64,000 bases of DNA from Methylococcales bacterium (GTDB taxonomy: Bacteria > Pseudomonadota > Gammaproteobacteria > Methylococcales > Methylomonadaceae). Location: positions 62,001-126,000 of the forward strand of contig JAQTPT010000001.1 of NCBI GenBank assembly GCA_028712795.1. Direction: 5' to 3'. Positions 59,607-64,000 of this stretch are shown one piece after another. Position 1 is the stretch's first letter; every line of letters starts with the position of its first letter. Both the position numbers and the translations under genes were made by a program. Under the pieces are notes generated by a model that did not search any database, had not been told where the DNA came from, and was given only the letters and a program-made list of their open reading frames with translations.

Positions 59607-62018
59607 TCAGCCACATTCCATGGCAATAGTTAACAGGTCATCTACTTTTTCCAGCCAGATAAACCGAAGTTGATTTCTGACCGCTTCCGGTATTTCTTCA
59701 AAATCTCTTTGATTGCGTGCGGGAAGCATGACTGTTTTTATCCCTGCTCTGGCAGCCGCAATGACTTTCTCTTTGATGCCGCCAACCGGCAACACCAAGC
59801 CCCGCAAGCTGATTTCTCCGGTCATAGCGATATCACTTTTTACAATCCGTTCAGAAAACGACGAATAAAGGGCAGTAAACATGGCGACGCCAGCACTGGG
59901 TCCATCTTTAGGAATGGCGCCAGCGGGTACGTGTACATGGATGTCGTTTTTTTCAAATAATTCCTGGTTTAAACCCAGTTCATGAGCACGCGATTTGACC
60001 AGGCTTAATGCAGCCTGGGCGCTTTCTTTCATGACGTCGCCCAATTGTCCTGTGAGAATCAGCTTGCCGTTACCCGGCACACGGGTGGCTTCAATAAAAA
60101 GAATGTCACCACCGACAGGTGTCCACGCAAGTCCTGTAGCAACACCCGGAACGCTGGTACGCATGGCGACATCGCTTTCAAATTTTTTTGGCCCCAGAAT
60201 ACCTGGAATATGTTCGGTGTCGATTTGCTGATTATCGACAATACCCTCGGCTATACGCATGGCTACACGACGAAATACTGAGCCGATTTCACGTTCCAAG
60301 TTTCTGCAACCGGCTTCACGGGTGTAGTCCTGAATGATGGTTTCTATGGCTCGGTCGGTAATGGTACATTGTTCCGGTGTCAGTCCATTTGTTTCCAATT
60401 GTCTGCTCACCAAATAACGTCTTGCGATCTGCGCTTTTTCGTCCAGGGTATAGCCGGATAACTCGATGACTTCCATCCGGTCGCGCAACGGTATGGGGAT
60501 GCTGTCCAGCACATTGGCCGTTCCGATAAACATAACGTGGCTCAGATCAAACGGCACAGCCAGATAGTTATCGCGGAAAGTTGAATTCTGCTCGGGATCC
60601 AATACTTCCAGCAAGGCTGAAGAGGGATCGCCCTGAAATCCTGTACCTAGCTTGTCCATTTCATCCAGCATAAAGACCGGGTTATTCGTGCCGGCCTTGC
60701 GTATCGATTGAATAATGTTGCCCGGCAGTGCGCCAATATAAGTGCGCCGATGACCCCGTATTTCGGCTTCGTCATGCAGGCCACCCAAACTGGCGCGGAC
60801 AAATTCACGCCCCGTTGCGCGGGCTATGCTGCGTCCCAATGACGTTTTTCCGACGCCGGGCGGTCCGGCAAAGCATAGAATAGGGCTCTTGCCATTCGGG
60901 TTCAACTTGCGCACCGCTAAAAATTCCAATATTCGCTGCTTGATTTTATCCAGCCCGTAATGATCTTCATTAAGGATTGCCCTGGCTTTTGCTATATCAA
61001 TATCACTTGCACTCACGACAGACCACGGCAGTTCCGTTAGCCAATCAAGGTAAGTGCGAATCATCGAATATTCACCACTGGCATCCGGCATGTGTTGCAA
61101 GCGGCTGAGCTCTTTGCGCGCTTGTTTTTCCACCTCTTCAGGCATCATGGCGGCACTGATGGCCTTGCTGATTTCTTCAATTTCGGCAGTATTTCCTTCC
61201 GCTTCTCCCAATTCCTTCTGGATGGCTTTCATTTGCTCCCGCAAAACAAATTCGCGCTGCCGCTGCCCCATGGTTTCCTGGGTTTGGTCGTTAATTTTGT
61301 TGGAAAGTTTTAATATTTCGATGCGGTAATTGAGTAATTCCAGAAGCTTATCAATACGTTCCTGTATATTAAATAGGGCAAGTACGTCTTGCTTCTCTTC
61401 AGGTTTTGCAATCAGATAACTGGCAATCAGATCAGCCAGCATCGCCGGCGAGGTGATAGATTGAATCGCATTAACTAACTCATCAGGAGCTTGCCGCGTT
61501 TGCGCCAGCATTTCCAGCGCTTTTTGTTTGAGTGTTATTATTCGCGCTTCAATATCCTTGGAGCTCACTTCAGGCTCTTGGTAAAGTTCACAACGGGCGA
61601 CAAGAAACGGATAGCCCTGTAAAAACTCCTTCACACGAAAGCGTTGCACACCCTGACAAACAATATGATGGGTGCCATCAGGAGCGGTTAAGTAGCGTAA
61701 AATGTCTGCCACAGTGCCGACCGTGTAGAGATTATCGGGGCCAGCTTCTTCATCCAGGTCGCGCAGTTGCATGATCAAGCCGACCGGCTTCTCGGTGCGC
61801 ACTGCCTGTTGCACGGCAGCAATAGAAGGTTTACGACCTATAACTAATGGCGAAAGGTTTTGCGGGAAAAGCACGGTGCCACGCATGGGTACAATGATCA
61901 GTGCATCATTTGGGATGGCGGGGGATTGCAACAGAGTCTCCTGCATTATCTCTGAAGAGGAATCTTCTTTGTCTGCCATTGATCCCATAAGTCTATTTTT
62001 CATGTTTTTGATTTGCAT
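59607..62018 (-). CDS. lon: ATP-dependent LonA-type protease
   Basis: An 803-residue AAA+ protease degrading misfolded and short-lived regulatory proteins. The N-terminal substrate-binding domain (ALIIVPMRGTVLFPQNLSPL) precedes a coiled-coil region (QRQREFVLREQMKAIQKELG). The AAA+ module follows with Walker A GPPGVGKTS (385-393) and Walker B FMLDEMDKL. The serine-lysine dyad is intact: KDGPSAGVAM with Ser708 and GGIKEKV with Lys749. Its placement 9 bp after an Hsp20 gene suggests a stress-induced Lon; many relatives carry a separate housekeeping copy elsewhere, which cannot be checked here. Confidence 0.95.
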   Translation of the reverse strand: MQIKNMKNRLMGSMADKEDSSSEIMQETLLQSPAIPNDALIIVPMRGTVLFPQNLSPLVIGRKPSIAAVQQAVRTEKPVGLIMQLRDLDEEAGPDNLYTVGTVADILRYLTAPDGTHHIVCQGVQRFRVKEFLQGYPFLVARCELYQEPEVSSKDIEARIITLKQKALEMLAQTRQAPDELVNAIQSITSPAMLADLIASYLIAKPEEKQDVLALFNIQERIDKLLELLNYRIEILKLSNKINDQTQETMGQRQREFVLREQMKAIQKELGEAEGNTAEIEEISKAISAAMMPEEVEKQARKELSRLQHMPDASGEYSMIRTYLDWLTELPWSVVSASDIDIAKARAILNEDHYGLDKIKQRILEFLAVRKLNPNGKSPILCFAGPPGVGKTSLGRSIARATGREFVRASLGGLHDEAEIRGHRRTYIGALPGNIIQSIRKAGTNNPVFMLDEMDKLGTGFQGDPSSALLEVLDPEQNSTFRDNYLAVPFDLSHVMFIGTANVLDSIPIPLRDRMEVIELSGYTLDEKAQIARRYLVSRQLETNGLTPEQCTITDRAIETIIQDYTREAGCRNLEREIGSVFRRVAMRIAEGIVDNQQIDTEHIPGILGPKKFESDVAMRTSVPGVATGLAWTPVGGDILFIEATRVPGNGKLILTGQLGDVMKESAQAALSLVKSRAHELGLNQELFEKNDIHVHVPAGAIPKDGPSAGVAMFTALYSSFSERIVKSDIAMTGEISLRGLVLPVGGIKEKVIAAARAGIKTVMLPARNQRDFEEIPEAVRNQLRFIWLEKVDDLLTIAMECG

Positions 62019-62027
62019 AAGAAAGCC

Positions 62028-62429
62028 TTATATTTTCCGCAATGAAATGAGTAAGCAACCGTCCACAAATTCACGAGTGCCGATTTCAAAACGGCCTTCG
62101 GGCAGTTCAATCCGCCGTTCAAATCGACCATAGGGAATTTCCAGGCGTCGAATATGCGCCCGGTTGTCGACTGGTAGATGCCTTTGTCCGTCAATAATCA
62201 AATGGTCGTCTTCCAGCATTATGCTCAAATGCTCCGGCGCAACACCTGGCAGTGCAATTATAATGTTGAATTCGTAACTGGTTTCGTAGACATCGACTGG
62301 TGGTTCCCAAATGAGTCGCCTGGCGTTCATAACAGTCGGTCTAAAGAACTGTCGATGCAACCGGTCTGCCCGATCCAGTATTTCGCAAGCCTCCGCCCAC
62401 ATCCAGTTTTCAAGATCACGTATTGGCAT
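62028..62429 (-). CDS. Small heat-shock protein (Hsp20/alpha-crystallin family)
   Basis: A 133-residue holdase chaperone. The alpha-crystallin domain is visible: DVYETSYEFNIIIALPGVAP, EHLSIMLEDDHLIIDGQRHL and RLEIPYGRFERRIELPEGRF, ending with FVDGCLLISLRKI. The N-terminal region is short. It binds denatured proteins and passes them on; the adjacent lon would remove those that cannot be rescued. The lon start is 9 bp away, so they are co-transcribed. Confidence 0.9.
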   Translation of the reverse strand: MPIRDLENWMWAEACEILDRADRLHRQFFRPTVMNARRLIWEPPVDVYETSYEFNIIIALPGVAPEHLSIMLEDDHLIIDGQRHLPVDNRAHIRRLEIPYGRFERRIELPEGRFEIGTREFVDGCLLISLRKI

Positions 62430-62793
62430 AATGTGTTTATTCCTGCTTGTTGATTTACAAGTTACTATGATTAATTCTACTTTGTCAGCTTACATAATCT
62501 ATTTTTCAGTATCGTCTTTCCTGGATGGATTGCCGAAAGCCAGGCTCCATGGATGGGGTTGAGCTTAGTATCCATGAATGGTACTAAATACCCTCCGAGC
62601 ATGACGAGCTATCGTATAATCTGGCAATGTAAATTAGTTTTAAATTGCACGGCTAGGGACAACTATATTGCTTTTAAATAAAAATACAATCCGTATATGT
62701 CCAGTTTCACCACGTTGTTGATTATTAGAAGCATAAAAAGCATGATAGATTTATAAACCTATCGACCTTACTTTATAGCCAAAAGGAATCAAC
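62430..62793. other. Intergenic region upstream of hsp20-lon and the transposase remnant
   Basis: About 360 bp between divergent features. It should hold the hsp20-lon promoter, but I cannot identify a sigma-32 type site with confidence. No strong repeat seen. Confidence 0.4.
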
Positions 62794-63204
62794 GTGCCAC
62801 AAATCTACCATGCGAATGCAAGAACAAACTCACATTCAAGAGCGATTATACAGGGTTCTTGTTTACCCTTAAACGACATAGCGGCACAGTTTCAAGTGAG
62901 TGCCAACACGGCGGCAAAATGGCAGAACAGGGACTCCACAGAAGACAAAAGCAGTCGTCCAGACACTATACACTACACTTTAAACGCCTTTGAAAAAGAG
63001 GTCATCAGGGTGGTGAGGACATTGACCTGGTGTCCCGATGAGCTTACCGGGATCATCCAAACGAGCATCCCGTATGCTTGCAGGAGCAATGTTTACCGCG
63101 CCCTCGTTGGTTTCGGCATCAACCAGGTGCCAGAAGTCAGGAACATCTATTTGTATCCTGGGAAAGGTCCTTTGAAATTCGCCGTGTTTTTCTTGGCCTG
63201 TTGA
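62794..63204 (+). mobile_element. Truncated IS481-type transposase
   Basis: The N-terminal portion of an IS481-like transposase: MPQIYHANARTNSHSRAIIQ, then the HTH FQVSANTAAKWQNRDSTED, the linker SSRPDTIHYTLNAFEKEVIR and SNVYRALVGFGINQVPEV. After about residue 110 the family's catalytic DDE domain (expected to start HIDxAEV-like) is missing and the frame ends. It begins at a GTG. No terminal inverted repeats were recognised. Probably an inactive remnant. Confidence 0.65.
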
Positions 63205-63304
63205 GTCGTGCTTGATCTTACAGCGGACAAAGGTAACATTGCGATTCAAGAACGAGCAGGGACCAGGTTCGATCGTCATGGAGGCCGGCTCAGGGGAAAT
63301 GTAT

Positions 63305-64000
63305 TCAATAGGCATCGAAGTTAAGAAGACTTATCTGAGCAGTTTCCATATCAAGAAACCTCTTAAAAATCGTTAGATCTTTGAATAAAAAGTTCAATGG
63401 AGATGGCTTGAAGCTTTCCGGCAGGTCACAATACCAATAACCCGGCCATTCGCAACGGCGATCCATTCCAATCCATAATTTCACGGGATTTGGGGTAATT
63501 ATTGGCTTGGTGTCTACCTGATAAAGCACGCTTTTTAACTGTTGCGCTTCAGTTGGAAACCATCCCATTTCTGCATAAATCCCACAAGTGCCTGTAGTTC
63601 TCCAAATCCATGTTCCATCTGAATTTGATGTTGCCTGATAGTTGGCGCCAGGCCTCTTCAGTCGCCAATCAAGGCTTGCTTCCTCCCATTTGACTTGAAA
63701 GCATGGCAAAGCACTCGGTTCAGTTTTGCGCTTAACATTGCCTAAACCAAGCTTAACTGTCAATGGCGATACCTTCTGAAATTTAAGTAGCCTCTGGCAT
63801 GGAAGCGTGCTTTTGGCATTAGCTACTCCAATTACAAAGCCTGCATTTCTTAACTTCGCCTCCTCATATGTACTGAGGGCGAGGGATTTAAAATAACCTC
63901 TTCCTCGATAATCCGGATGTACAACAATATTAAGCGACAGCAACCCCCGCTCTTCATGGCCAAATAAATTGGCGATAATTGGTATGGCTGCATAGTGTGT
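63305..64000 (-). CDS. GNAT-type acetyltransferase, partial
   Basis: A partial protein whose frame continues past the window edge on its N-terminal side (readable back through AAIPIIANLFGHEERGLLSL). LNIVVHPDYRGRGYFKSLAL is the GNAT motif A (acetyl-CoA pyrophosphate-binding R-G-x-G-Y). The ~150-residue C-terminal part is unusual for a GNAT (GTWIWRTTGTCGIYAEMGWF, MDRRCEWPGYWYCDLPESF) and may be a second, acceptor-specific domain. The stop is 101 bp from the transposase remnant. The substrate is unknown. Confidence 0.7.
   Translation of the reverse strand, partial: THYAAIPIIANLFGHEERGLLSLNIVVHPDYRGRGYFKSLALSTYEEAKLRNAGFVIGVANAKSTLPCQRLLKFQKVSPLTVKLGLGNVKRKTEPSALPCFQVKWEEASLDWRLKRPGANYQATSNSDGTWIWRTTGTCGIYAEMGWFPTEAQQLKSVLYQVDTKPIITPNPVKLWIGMDRRCEWPGYWYCDLPESFKPSPLNFLFKDLTIFKRFLDMETAQISLLNFDAY

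Overview
The window is about 64 kb of a bacterial chromosome of middling G+C. Gene content (assimilatory nitrate reductase with a C-terminal BFD domain, glnK-amtB, mpl, apaG-apaH, hsp20-lon, a UMF1 transporter) and general protein flavour suggest a gammaproteobacterium. A Methylococcales methanotroph is the best guess (alanine dehydrogenase, envelope/metal cluster), but no methane-oxidation gene is present, so this is inference. No rRNA, tRNA or CRISPR array was seen.

Layout: 1-9.5 kb holds the 3' part of nasA, a RelA/SpoT-like orphan protein, an SDR reductase, a degenerate EAL protein, a small membrane protein, an AraC regulator and alanine dehydrogenase (ald). A run of minus-strand genes at 9.7-21.2 kb looks like a glycolipid or surface-glycan assembly locus: two GT2 glycosyltransferases, four large polytopic GT-C-like proteins (two of them a duplicated pair, one fused to a flippase-like LPG-synthase domain), a VTT-domain protein, an FAD oxidoreductase and a dead copy of the flippase domain. 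From 21.5 to 30.3 kb come a cysteine-rich PQQ-like lipoprotein, a secreted protein, glnK-amtB and a DUF748/AsmA-like giant.

From 30.5 to 41.1 kb lies an envelope cluster: a decayed secreted protein, a repeated palindromic motif, two small secreted proteins whose predicted mature ends both begin His-Thr, a transmembrane anchor protein, an STN-HEAT protein, a TlpA-like thioredoxin, a DUF4266 lipoprotein, a DUF3570/Met-His-rich outer-membrane fusion, ApbE and a broken YHS-domain gene. It looks like periplasmic metal (probably copper) or redox handling. A cytochrome-like lipoprotein, a 1375-aa membrane protein of unknown function, mpl and apaGH follow.

The highlight is 49.7-56.6 kb, between apaH and a UMF1 transporter. 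It is a RADAR-type anti-phage locus: a P-loop ATPase (rdrA) and a giant adenosine deaminase-family protein (rdrB) with every canonical deaminase motif intact. It is preceded by a membrane protein with three IPT/TIG domains, which is not one of the known RADAR accessory families (SLATT, Csx27-like) and may be a new membrane partner. Two strong palindromes lie in its leader. The window closes with a TetR regulator and transporter, hsp20-lon, an IS481-type transposase remnant and a partial GNAT acetyltransferase.
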